From NCBI GenBank assembly GCA_965658025.1, contig CBFHQL010000002.1, positions 1 through 64,000 on the forward strand: DNA of 64,000 nt, read 5' to 3'. Made by a program: the position numbers and the translations under genes. Below are positions 1 to 7,908 of this stretch, in pieces. Source of the stretch: UBA3537 sp965658025 (GTDB lineage Bacteria > Bacteroidota > Bacteroidia > Flavobacteriales > Flavobacteriaceae). Position 1 is the first letter of the stretch, and every line of letters begins with the position of its first letter. The notes under the pieces were generated by a model. It was not told the DNA's origin and searched no databases. It saw only the letters and a program-made list of their open reading frames with translations.

Positions 1-1206
1 GCTCTTTTTTCTCTGACAAAAGCAGATTTAGAGCCACAAGACAATAGCTCAAAAGCATTAGACATCATCAATACACTTTTACGTCGGCCAAAAAAATTAC
101 TCGCTACAATTTTAGTCGCCAATAATTTTATAAATATTGGAATTGTAATCCTTTTTGCAGCACTAAGTGAACGTATGTTTCGTGGAACGGACGCAAAACT
201 AAACTTGGTTTTTTTTGAAATTGATTTAGTCTTTTTTATAGAAGTCATCATCATCACTTTTTTGATTTTACTCTTTGGAGAGATTTTACCAAAAGTGTAT
301 GCCAATCGAAATAATTTAAAGTTCTCGAAATTTATGGCAAGACCGCTCAAGGTCTTAGATGTACTTTTTTCACCCATCAGTATGCCTATGCGCAAAGTCA
401 CTTTGTTGATACATAAACGTCTTGGAAAACAAAAATCGAACCTAAACGTGGATTATCTTTCTCAGGCGTTGGAACTAACAAGTGAAGACGACACCACTAA
501 GGAAGAACAAAAAATTCTTCAAGGTATTGTATCTTTTGGGAACACCGATACCAAACAAGTCATGCGTCCACGTATTGATATTTTTGCACTTGAATCTTCA
601 TTGAAATTTAAAGATATTATTCCAGAAATTGTAGCGCATGGCTACTCAAGAATTCCTGTTTATGAAAATTCTATTGACTCTGTTTCAGGAATATTATATG
701 CCAAAGATCTTTTACCACACCTTAAGAAAAAAGAATTTGACTGGAACAGCTTGCTTAGAGCACCATTGTTTGTGCCTGAAAACAAAAAATTGGATGATTT
801 GATGGTCGAATTTCAAGAAAAAAAGATTCATTTGGCTGTTGTTGTGGACGAATATGGTGGTACTTCTGGAGTAGTTTCATTGGAAGATGTAATAGAAGAA
901 ATCGTTGGTGATATTAGTGACGAGTTTGATGATGATGATTTGATTTATTCTAAAATTGACGATCACAACTATGTTTTTGATGGCAAAACAGCGCTGAAAG
1001 ATTTCTACAGAATCATTAAACTTGAAGATGAATCCATTTTTGAAAATAATAAAGGTGAGGCCGAAACACTGGCAGGTTTTGTGCTTGAAATTTCCAAAAG
1101 TTTTCCAAAAATTCGAGCAAAAATAAAATTTAAAACCTTCACTTTTGTGGTTGAAGGAATTGATAACAAAAGGATAAAACAATTAAAAGTTACGCTTAAG
1201 AAATAA
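1..1206 (+). CDS. gldE: Gliding motility-associated protein GldE (5' end outside window)
   Basis: Inner-membrane protein of the CorC/HlyC type that supports gliding motility and type IX secretion. The reading frame is open to base 1, so the gene begins upstream; 401 residues are visible. The first part holds the remains of a DUF21 membrane domain, with a hydrophobic helix followed by the typical GEILPKVYA. The middle has two CBS domains (VMRPRIDIFAL; VVVDEYGGTSGVVSLEDV), and the end carries a CorC_HlyC transporter-associated domain. The stop TAA shares its last base with the gldD start, indicating translational coupling. In Flavobacterium johnsoniae gldE also lies directly before gldD, and the Met at base 175 is internal, not the start. 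Confidence 0.93.
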   Translation, partial: ALFSLTKADLEPQDNSSKALDIINTLLRRPKKLLATILVANNFINIGIVILFAALSERMFRGTDAKLNLVFFEIDLVFFIEVIIITFLILLFGEILPKVYANRNNLKFSKFMARPLKVLDVLFSPISMPMRKVTLLIHKRLGKQKSNLNVDYLSQALELTSEDDTTKEEQKILQGIVSFGNTDTKQVMRPRIDIFALESSLKFKDIIPEIVAHGYSRIPVYENSIDSVSGILYAKDLLPHLKKKEFDWNSLLRAPLFVPENKKLDDLMVEFQEKKIHLAVVVDEYGGTSGVVSLEDVIEEIVGDISDEFDDDDLIYSKIDDHNYVFDGKTALKDFYRIIKLEDESIFENNKGEAETLAGFVLEISKSFPKIRAKIKFKTFTFVVEGIDNKRIKQLKVTLKK

Positions 1207-1769
1207 TGAACCGTTTTATTATCATGGTAATTGTTTGTTGTTGTTTTGCATGCCAACAAGTTGATGTGCCAAAACCCAAGGCCTTTTTGCGTTTGGAATA
1301 CCCCAAAGCCAATTACAAAACTATAGAAACTCCACTGCCTTTTAGTTTTAAAAAAAATAAACTTTCTACTGTCGAAACCATCAAAAAAAATAATAGCCCT
1401 CTGGGCTTAAACCTCAACTATAATACATTGAATGCAACTGTCTATTTGACCTATGGTGCTGTGGATAATAACCTAAATACATTCATCTCGGATGCAGGAT
1501 CCATTACGCAAAAACACGCGCAAATGGCTCGTGAAGTGTCTGAACGTTCTTTTGAAAATGAGCAGACCAAAGTGTATGGCAAATTATACGAGTTGCGTGG
1601 TCCTGTAGCATCGCAAATTCAATTTCATGTTTCAGATCGCGAAAAACACTTTCTCTCTGGTGCGCTATACTTCAAAACGCGCCCAAATTACGATTCCATA
1701 TTACCCGCAGTAGATTATGTCAAAAAAGATATTGTAATGCTGATGGAAAGTTTACGCTGGAAAAACTAA
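1206..1769 (+). CDS. gldD: Gliding motility lipoprotein GldD
   Basis: A 187-residue lipoprotein required for gliding and associated with the T9SS/gliding apparatus. The N-terminus is a short hydrophobic signal ending in a cysteine-rich lipobox (Cys16 the likely lipidated residue), followed by the GldD-typical KPKAFLRLEYPKANY segment. Length and gene order after gldE match the family. The start ATG overlaps the gldE stop by one base. Its last bases overlap the 3' end of the convergent thiL gene (1766-1769), leaving no room for an intergenic terminator. Confidence 0.93.
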   Translation: MNRFIIMVIVCCCFACQQVDVPKPKAFLRLEYPKANYKTIETPLPFSFKKNKLSTVETIKKNNSPLGLNLNYNTLNATVYLTYGAVDNNLNTFISDAGSITQKHAQMAREVSERSFENEQTKVYGKLYELRGPVASQIQFHVSDREKHFLSGALYFKTRPNYDSILPAVDYVKKDIVMLMESLRWKN

Positions 1770-2815
1770 TCTTTATCTAAACTATTCCACCCCTGAGCTT
1801 TTAGGGGAATTTTTTCATCGCCACGAGTCACTAAATGCATTCCAGAACGGACATCAGTCATATATCCAATTACCGTCAAATTTGGGTTAGCTTTAATTTT
1901 CGGATAATCCTCTTGGCTAATGGTCATAAGTAGCTCATAATCCTCACCACCACTAAGGGCAATTGTTGTGCTGTCCATGTTAAATTCTTCACAAGTTGAA
2001 ATGACTTGAGGATCCAATGGGATTTTTTCTTCATACAAATCGCAACCAACATTGCTTTGTTTACACAAATGAATGATTTCTGAGGATAAGCCATCGCTTA
2101 TGTCAATCATAGAAGTGGGTTTCACTTCCAAATCTTGAAGCAATTGAACAATATCTTTTCTGGCTTCTGGCTTGAGTTGACGCTCTATGATGTAAGAATA
2201 AGCATCCAAATCGGGTTGATTGTTGGGGTTAACTTTAAAAACTTCTTTTTCACGTTCCAAAACCTGAAATCCTAAATACGCTGCACCAATATCGCCAGTA
2301 ACCACCAACAAATCATTAGGTTTTGCGCCACTTCGCTTGACGACATTAGAGGGGTCAACTTCTCCAATCGCAGTAATCGAAATAGTCAAACCACTTTGTG
2401 AAGATGTTGTATCTCCGCCTACAACGTCAACTTCATAAATGGCCGCAGCAGTACGGATTCCGTCGTACAAGGCCTCCAAAGCTTCTAACCCAAAACGGTT
2501 CGATACAGCAATAGAAACCGTAACCTGTGTAGCTCGAGCGTTCATGGCATAGATGTCAGACAAATTTACGACAACTGCTTTATACCCCAGATGTTTCAAC
2601 GGCATATAGCTCAAATCGAAATGAACGCCTTCTACAAGCAAATCTGTTGAAACAACTACCGTTTTTTCTTTAAAATCAAGAAGGGCAGCATCATCACCAA
2701 TCCCTAAAATTGTGGTTTTGTTTTTTATCGAAAAATTGGCCGTTAAATGCTCAATTAAACCAAACTCTCCTAACTCAGAAAGTGTTGTTTTTTTTTGATT
2801 TTTGTCTTCTATCAT
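1766..2815 (-). CDS. thiL: Thiamine-monophosphate kinase ThiL
   Basis: Phosphorylates thiamine monophosphate to thiamine diphosphate, the last step of cofactor synthesis, in the cytoplasm. The protein shows the ThiL/PurM-like motifs GIGDDAALLDF near residue 40, VVGGDTTSSQSG, and DISDGLSSEI. I place the start at 2815 (MIEDKNQ..., 349 aa), because it matches the usual Bacteroidota N-terminus and because a TAnnTTTG box lies only four bases before it; the in-frame codon at 2833 would lie upstream of that promoter. The gene is convergent with gldD. Confidence 0.93.
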   Translation of the reverse strand: MIEDKNQKKTTLSELGEFGLIEHLTANFSIKNKTTILGIGDDAALLDFKEKTVVVSTDLLVEGVHFDLSYMPLKHLGYKAVVVNLSDIYAMNARATQVTVSIAVSNRFGLEALEALYDGIRTAAAIYEVDVVGGDTTSSQSGLTISITAIGEVDPSNVVKRSGAKPNDLLVVTGDIGAAYLGFQVLEREKEVFKVNPNNQPDLDAYSYIIERQLKPEARKDIVQLLQDLEVKPTSMIDISDGLSSEIIHLCKQSNVGCDLYEEKIPLDPQVISTCEEFNMDSTTIALSGGEDYELLMTISQEDYPKIKANPNLTVIGYMTDVRSGMHLVTRGDEKIPLKAQGWNSLDKD

Positions 2816-2819
2816 GATG

Positions 2820-2827
2820 CAAAAATA
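2820..2827 (-). promoter_or_regulatory. Candidate -7 box of thiL, leaderless spacing
   Basis: On the minus strand this reads TATTTTTG, a match to the Bacteroidota -7 consensus TAnnTTTG, and the thiL ATG follows after four bases. With the transcription start normally a few bases after the box, the mRNA would begin at or next to the start codon. No clear TTG -33 element was seen about 20 bases upstream. Confidence 0.4.
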
Positions 2828-2904
2828 CAGCAATTATGGATTTTTTAAGATTTAATTATAGAATTTAGTGTAAATTGTGAATCTCACAAACACATCCTAC
2901 TGCT

Positions 2905-4260
2905 ATGAATTTTGAAAAACCTTCAATTTTATACGTTTTAGTCTTCTTTTTTGGATTCTTATTTAGTTGTGAAAATGAAACTATTGGACTAATATATTCT
3001 GACACCGATGGGGATGGTTTATTCGATTCGATTGATAATTGCCCCACTGTTGCTAATGCTGATCAAGAAGACGATGACAACGACGGCATTGGTAATGCCT
3101 GCGATGATGTATTTTTTACTTCTGAGCCATGCATTAATGGACTTGCAGGAGTTTACCCTTGTAACGGATACGATTTAATTGGATATTTGTCTTTAGAAGA
3201 CCTCTGTATATCCCCCTCTGCTGGCGGATCACTTTCTGGTAATGATTCTTGGGGCTGGACAGATCCCGAAGATGGCAAAGAATATGCCCTTGTTGGTCTT
3301 TCTACACATACCGCATTTGTTGATATAAGCGACCCAGACAACATGAAACTAATTGGTGTTTTACCAACCGCTACAACAAATAGCATGTGGCGTGACATAA
3401 AAGTATATCAAAACTACGCATTTATTGTTTCCGAAGCCAACAACCACGGCATGCAAGTTTTTGACTTAACACGCTTACGGAATGTTCAAAATCCCCCAGT
3501 AGAGTTTGATGCTGATACCCATTTTACAGAATTTGGTAGGGCACACAATATCGTAATTAACGAAGATTCTGGTTATGCTTATGTCGTAGGAACTAACAGA
3601 AATGGCCCATACAAAGGAGGCCCATTGTTTATTAATATTCAAAATCCAACGGCACCTGTTTCAGAAGGCGGATTTGGTAATGGGGGCTACTCACATGATG
3701 CGCAAGTTGTAACTTATAATGGTCCAGATACAGATTATACAGGAAAAGAAATTCTTATTGGAAGTAATGAAGATGAAGTTGTTATTGCAGACGTTACAGA
3801 CAAATCAAATCCTGTGACAATTTCTACTATTGAATATAGTAACATTGAATACACGCATCAAGGCTGGTTCACTGAAGACTTACGCTATTTTATTGTTGGC
3901 GATGAGCTTGATGAGATAAATTTTGGTAATAACACTAGAACTCTAATCTTTGATTTTAATGATTTAGACAATCCAACTTTTAGTTTTGAATACCTTGCGC
4001 AAAACACCTCCATTGATCACAATGGCTACACTCTAGGCGATAGTTATTTCTTGGCGAGTTACAGAGCTGGAATGCGTGAAATCAGCATTACTGATATTGA
4101 AAATCAATCCATGACTGAAGTTGGTTTTTTTGACACCTATCCAGAAAATGATAATGCCAACTTTAATGGCGTTTGGAATGTATACCCTTACTTTGCTAGT
4201 GGACATATCATCATGAGCGACATAGAAAAAGGACTATTTATTGTTAAGAAAAGTAATTAA
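2905..4260 (+). CDS. Choice-of-anchor B (LVIVD-type) lipoprotein with thrombospondin type 3 repeat
   Basis: A 451-residue exported lipoprotein: a hydrophobic signal ends at LFSC with Cys22 as lipidation site. Residues about 32-68 form a calcium-binding thrombospondin type 3 repeat (DTDGDGLFDSIDNCPT). The rest is a beta-propeller of the choice-of-anchor B family with LVIVD-like blades such as HTAFVDISDPDNMKLIGVLP and QVFDLTRLRNVQNPP. It is the first gene of a four-gene cluster with a second propeller-like lipoprotein, an MbnP-family protein and a diheme peroxidase, with ten bases to the next gene. Its precise role is unknown; a binding or scaffold role at the cell surface is inferred. Confidence 0.82.
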   Translation: MNFEKPSILYVLVFFFGFLFSCENETIGLIYSDTDGDGLFDSIDNCPTVANADQEDDDNDGIGNACDDVFFTSEPCINGLAGVYPCNGYDLIGYLSLEDLCISPSAGGSLSGNDSWGWTDPEDGKEYALVGLSTHTAFVDISDPDNMKLIGVLPTATTNSMWRDIKVYQNYAFIVSEANNHGMQVFDLTRLRNVQNPPVEFDADTHFTEFGRAHNIVINEDSGYAYVVGTNRNGPYKGGPLFINIQNPTAPVSEGGFGNGGYSHDAQVVTYNGPDTDYTGKEILIGSNEDEVVIADVTDKSNPVTISTIEYSNIEYTHQGWFTEDLRYFIVGDELDEINFGNNTRTLIFDFNDLDNPTFSFEYLAQNTSIDHNGYTLGDSYFLASYRAGMREISITDIENQSMTEVGFFDTYPENDNANFNGVWNVYPYFASGHIIMSDIEKGLFIVKKSN

Positions 4261-4270
4261 GAAAATTCTG

Positions 4271-5620
4271 ATGCGTTTGTTACAAAACATAAAAACAACT
4301 TGTGTTATTATAACATCTCTTTTTGTAGTTTCATCATGTGACTCTACTGATGATGAACAACCAACTCCTGCTGTTAATCCCATCGAAATTCAAGAAATAT
4401 TAACCTTAGGCGGAACAAAAAATGAGAGTGGACAATCGGTAGTTAGCACATCAGACGGCGGTTATGCCGTTTTGGGTTATACCCAAAGCATGGATGAAGA
4501 TATTTTAAACAAAACCGATGTCTCTTATGATTATTGGTTATTAAAATTCAATGCCGCTAGAGAACAAGAATGGCAAAAGGTATATGGCGGATCCAATGAT
4601 GATCGTGGTCAAGATATTATCCGGACCAACGATAGTGGTTATGCCATTGTAGGCACGAGCAAAAGCAACGACAACGATGTTACAAACAATGCTGGTTCCA
4701 ATGATTTTTGGTTGGCAAAACTCAATACTTCTGGCGAAATTCAGTGGGAAAAATCTTTGGGGTATGCTGGGTCAGATAGTGCATTTTCTGTACTCCACAC
4801 ACAAGATGATGGGTATCTTATTTCTGGTGTTTTGGATGTTACTGCATCCAATGGTGCGGGCAACAACCGAACAAATATGCAGCGTCATGCTGGTGGAGAT
4901 TATTGGGTCATTAAACTCAACAACTTAGGAGAATTGCAATGGAGTCGCTATTTTGGAGGCACATTTACAGATACGGCCTATGATGCCGTTGAAACACAAA
5001 ATGGTAATTTTATTATTGTAGGGTCGTCAGATAGCAATGACGTAGACATAAGCAACAATAAAGGGACCTATGATTTTTGGGTTTTGAAACTCTCAAGTTC
5101 TGGGGATTTGATATGGGAAAAATCTTTTGGTGGTAGCGAAATTGATAACGCTAGAGCCATCACAGCTACAAACGACGGTAACTATCTAATCGTTGGAGAT
5201 ACAAGAAGTAGCAATGTTGATGTGAGTGCAAACAATGGTGCAGCTGATATTTGGGCTATCAAAATAAATGCAAATGGAGATTTGCTTTGGGAAAAAACTT
5301 TTGGCGGGAGTAGTTTTGATGGGGTTCAAGCGATCCATAAAACGCAAAACGGGGGATTTATAATTGCAGGAAATTCAAGAAGTGCAGATGGGAATCTTAC
5401 AAAAAACAATGGTCAAAATGATGCTTGGCTACTAAAAATTAACGAGCAAGGAAACATTGTAGTTCAGTCATCCGTTGGGGGTAGTGATGTGGATCTTTTG
5501 ATGGACGTAACACAGCTTGACGATGGAACTATTGTTGGTGTTGGAAATTCCAACAGTTCAGATTTTGATATTTTAGAGCATAAGGGCTTTACAGATTTAT
5601 TAATCATAACAGCAAAATGA
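4271..5620 (+). CDS. Seven-repeat propeller-like lipoprotein
   Basis: A 449-residue lipoprotein with signal ending VSSC (Cys23) followed by acidic residues. The body is built of seven repeats of roughly 50-60 residues, each with a core like DGGYAVLGYTQS, DSGYAIVGTSKS, NGNFIIVGSSDS or NGGFIIAGNSRS, followed by a block like DFWLAKLNTSGEIQWEKS. This resembles the delta-60/secreted propeller proteins common in Bacteroidota. The start at 4271 is chosen because it gives a clean signal peptide; an earlier in-frame ATG at 4241 would overlap the previous gene and add a charged extension. The stop overlaps the start of the MbnP gene (ATGA). Function not known. Confidence 0.75.
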   Translation: MRLLQNIKTTCVIITSLFVVSSCDSTDDEQPTPAVNPIEIQEILTLGGTKNESGQSVVSTSDGGYAVLGYTQSMDEDILNKTDVSYDYWLLKFNAAREQEWQKVYGGSNDDRGQDIIRTNDSGYAIVGTSKSNDNDVTNNAGSNDFWLAKLNTSGEIQWEKSLGYAGSDSAFSVLHTQDDGYLISGVLDVTASNGAGNNRTNMQRHAGGDYWVIKLNNLGELQWSRYFGGTFTDTAYDAVETQNGNFIIVGSSDSNDVDISNNKGTYDFWVLKLSSSGDLIWEKSFGGSEIDNARAITATNDGNYLIVGDTRSSNVDVSANNGAADIWAIKINANGDLLWEKTFGGSSFDGVQAIHKTQNGGFIIAGNSRSADGNLTKNNGQNDAWLLKINEQGNIVVQSSVGGSDVDLLMDVTQLDDGTIVGVGNSNSSDFDILEHKGFTDLLIITAK

Positions 5621-6390
5621 TGAAAATTAGACTAATCCTCGCGGTATTTTTACTCCCATTTTTTGGATGCGAATCCGATAAAGATGATAACGAAATTGCA
5701 ACAACTTCTATAAATTTTACATTCGTTCACAAATGGGGCGAAACAATGGTCACAAATGAGGATTTCAATACAATTCAATTCACCAATGCTTTCGGTAATG
5801 AATTAAGTATTGAGCGCTTGCGTTATTTAATTTCTAAAATAAAATTAACTTCAAGCACTGGAGAAGTAATCACTTTAGATGAATACACCTTAGTAGATTT
5901 GGAAGACCCCAATACTTTGAGTTTTACCTCAAACAAAAGGGTAAATATTGGTGCTTATACAAAGGTTTCTTTTATTTTTGGATTTACAAACGAAGATAAC
6001 ACCGATGGCGCTTACAGCGATTTAAATTCTGCGTCTTGGGATGTCCCTGCCATGCTTGGTGGCGGTTACCACTACATGCAATTGGATGGAAAATACCGAA
6101 AAAACGCTGGAATTGAATCGGGCTACAACTATCATGCGATTCGTGCTGCAGACAACCCAGGGCCAAACCCTACTTTCCCTCAAGATACTTTTTTTGAAGT
6201 AAATTTAGGTGCAATAACCCTTGCGGAAAATACCCAAATCACAATTAGAATGGATATTGACCAATGGTTTGAAAATCCTTATTTATGGGATTTAAATGTA
6301 TATGACCAAATGTTGATGCCCAACAGTGCGGCCCAAATACTGATGTATGACAATGGCCAAAATGTATTTAATTTAGAATCCGTTGAATAA
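5617..6390 (+). CDS. MbnP-family (copper-binding type) lipoprotein
   Basis: A 257-residue lipoprotein (lipobox FFGC, Cys18, then the acidic ESDKDD that resembles the Bacteroidota surface-export signal). The body matches the MbnP family: an N-terminal strand INFTFVHKWGE, the segment LSIERLRYLISKIKL, then GGGYHYMQLDGKY and NYHAIRA, and a final NTQITIRMDIDQWFENP. In methanotrophs MbnP binds copper after the partner diheme enzyme MbnH converts one Trp to kynurenine. Candidate ligands or modified residues here are His38, Trp40, Trp141, His152, His173, Trp217 and Trp224. The gene overlaps both neighbours and is directly followed by the diheme peroxidase, as in mbnP-mbnH pairs. Copper binding in this organism is inferred. 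Confidence 0.8.
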   Translation: MMKIRLILAVFLLPFFGCESDKDDNEIATTSINFTFVHKWGETMVTNEDFNTIQFTNAFGNELSIERLRYLISKIKLTSSTGEVITLDEYTLVDLEDPNTLSFTSNKRVNIGAYTKVSFIFGFTNEDNTDGAYSDLNSASWDVPAMLGGGYHYMQLDGKYRKNAGIESGYNYHAIRAADNPGPNPTFPQDTFFEVNLGAITLAENTQITIRMDIDQWFENPYLWDLNVYDQMLMPNSAAQILMYDNGQNVFNLESVE

Positions 6391-7456
6391 CTATTTTAAA
6401 CATACTATTCTTCTTTTAATCCTCTGTCTCTCATGTTCAAAAGATGAGGTAACAGGTAGTGATGGTTATATCCCCACCCCTGCTACCCTGAATATTCCTG
6501 AAGTATTTCAAGGCCGAATTCTACCCCCTGTTATCCCATCAAACAATCCCCTTACAGAGGAAGGTATTGCTTTGGGAAAAAGATTATTTTTTGACAAAAA
6601 ATTATCAGCAGACAACACCCAAGCTTGTGCTAGTTGTCATGCACCTCAAAAGGCCTTCACAGATGAACGCCAATTCAGCATTGGTATCGATGGCATTGAA
6701 GGCACAAGAAATAGCATGCCCCTGTTTAATTTGGCCTGGAATTATGACGATAAATTTTTCTGGGATGGGCGAGAATTGGGTTTAGAACGCCAAGTCTTTG
6801 ACCCCATTACCAACCCCATTGAAATGCACAACACCCTTGAAAATGTGGTCGAACAATTACAACTAGACGCTTCATATCCCCCACTTTTTGAACGGGCATT
6901 TGGCACCTCAACCATAGACTCTGTTTTGGTGAGTAAAGCCATAGCACAATTCGAACGAACTCTTATTTCTGGGAATTCAAAATTTGATCATTATCTGCTT
7001 GGTGAAGCTAACTTAACGCCCCAAGAACTCGAAGGATTCAACATCTTTATGGATGAAAATCGTGGAGATTGCTTCCATTGCCACGGCAGTGAAAACAACC
7101 CGTTATGGACCGACAATAAATTCCACAACAATGGCTTAGATGCCAACCCAACCGATTTAGGACTGGGTGCAGCCACTGGTGACCCCAACGACAATGCAAA
7201 ATTTAGATCACCTTCGTTGCGCAATTTGGCATTCACTGCACCTTACATGCACGATGGCCGATTTTCCACTCTAGATGAAGTTATAGATCATTACAGCGAA
7301 GGTTTACAAAATTCACCGACCATAGATCCCCTGATGAAAAAAGTTGATCAAGGTGGCGTTCAACTCACCACTGTTGAGAAAGCAAATTTGAAAGCATTTT
7401 TATTGGCACTCTCCGATTTTAGTTTCATCAACAATCCTGAATTCGCTCACCCATAA
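6383..7456 (+). CDS. Diheme cytochrome c peroxidase, MauG/MbnH type (TTG start)
   Basis: A 357-residue lipoprotein with two c-type heme motifs, CASCH (residues 82-86) and CFHCH (230-234), plus the family segments FWDGRE (126-131) and APYMHDGRF (286-294). The signal peptide ends LCLSC with Cys18, followed by KDE, a match to the acidic surface-export signal of Bacteroidota lipoproteins. The start must be TTG at 6383: an in-frame TAG lies six bases further up and the signal peptide begins here. It overlaps the MbnP gene by eight bases. Given this pairing, the likely substrate is a Trp of MbnP rather than hydrogen peroxide detoxification, but a plain peroxidase is possible. Confidence 0.88.
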   Translation: MNNYFKHTILLLILCLSCSKDEVTGSDGYIPTPATLNIPEVFQGRILPPVIPSNNPLTEEGIALGKRLFFDKKLSADNTQACASCHAPQKAFTDERQFSIGIDGIEGTRNSMPLFNLAWNYDDKFFWDGRELGLERQVFDPITNPIEMHNTLENVVEQLQLDASYPPLFERAFGTSTIDSVLVSKAIAQFERTLISGNSKFDHYLLGEANLTPQELEGFNIFMDENRGDCFHCHGSENNPLWTDNKFHNNGLDANPTDLGLGAATGDPNDNAKFRSPSLRNLAFTAPYMHDGRFSTLDEVIDHYSEGLQNSPTIDPLMKKVDQGGVQLTTVEKANLKAFLLALSDFSFINNPEFAHP

Positions 7457-7482
7457 CAAAAACCTATAATTGTATATGCTAA

Positions 7483-7507
7483 TATAATGTTAGGAAATAG
7501 CATTATA
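7483..7507. promoter_or_regulatory. Inverted repeat upstream of the suf promoter
   Basis: TATAATG (7483-7489) and CATTATA (7501-7507) are a perfect 7-base inverted repeat separated by 11 bases. It lies 15 bases before the suf -7 box, where a dimeric repressor or activator (for instance an Rrf2/IscR-type regulator) could bind. The arms are A+T-rich, so chance is possible, and no T-run follows, which argues against a terminator. Confidence 0.3.
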
Positions 7508-7521
7508 AAGGGGTTATGTTG

Positions 7522-7529
7522 TATATTTG
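7522..7529 (+). promoter_or_regulatory. Candidate -7 box of the suf operon
   Basis: TATATTTG matches the Bacteroidota -7 consensus TAnnTTTG. It leaves 34 bases to the sufA ATG, a normal leader. No obvious -33 TTG was found at the usual distance, so the assignment rests on the box and its place before the first suf gene. Confidence 0.45.
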
Positions 7530-7563
7530 TTCCCTAATTTAGAAACTTTCTATTTAAGAAGTT

Positions 7564-7893
7564 ATGATAAATGTAAGTGAAACAGCTAAAATTAAAGTTG
7601 AAGCACTCATGAAAGAAGATGGTTTTAATCCAAAAACTGATTTCGTTCGTGTGGGTGTAAAAAGTGGAGGTTGCTCTGGGTTGTCCTATGATTTAAAATT
7701 TGATAAAAATCAGGACAAAAACGATAAACTTTTCGAAGATAATGGCATCAAGATTGTCGTAGACACCAAAAGCTTTTTGTATCTTATCGGTACAACATTG
7801 GACTACTCTGGTGGCCTTAATGGTAGTGGTTTTGTTTTTAATAACCCCAACGCCAACCGCACATGCGGTTGCGGAGAATCGTTTTCTCTCTAA
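7564..7893 (+). CDS. sufA: Iron-sulfur carrier protein SufA (HesB/IscA family)
   Basis: A-type carrier that accepts Fe-S clusters from the SufBCD scaffold and hands them to apoproteins in the cytoplasm. The 109-residue protein has the three invariant cysteines of the family: Cys37 in GGCSG and Cys101/Cys103 in the C-terminal TCGCG. It opens the suf operon; sufB follows after 15 bases. The whole family length is present. Confidence 0.93.
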   Translation: MINVSETAKIKVEALMKEDGFNPKTDFVRVGVKSGGCSGLSYDLKFDKNQDKNDKLFEDNGIKIVVDTKSFLYLIGTTLDYSGGLNGSGFVFNNPNANRTCGCGESFSL

Positions 7894-7908
7894 AATAAAA
7901 AAACTGGT

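Noticed and set aside
4241..5620. The seven-repeat lipoprotein as a T9SS cargo
   Set aside because: It has a lipoprotein signal but no type A or type B C-terminal sorting domain; the last residues continue the final propeller repeat.
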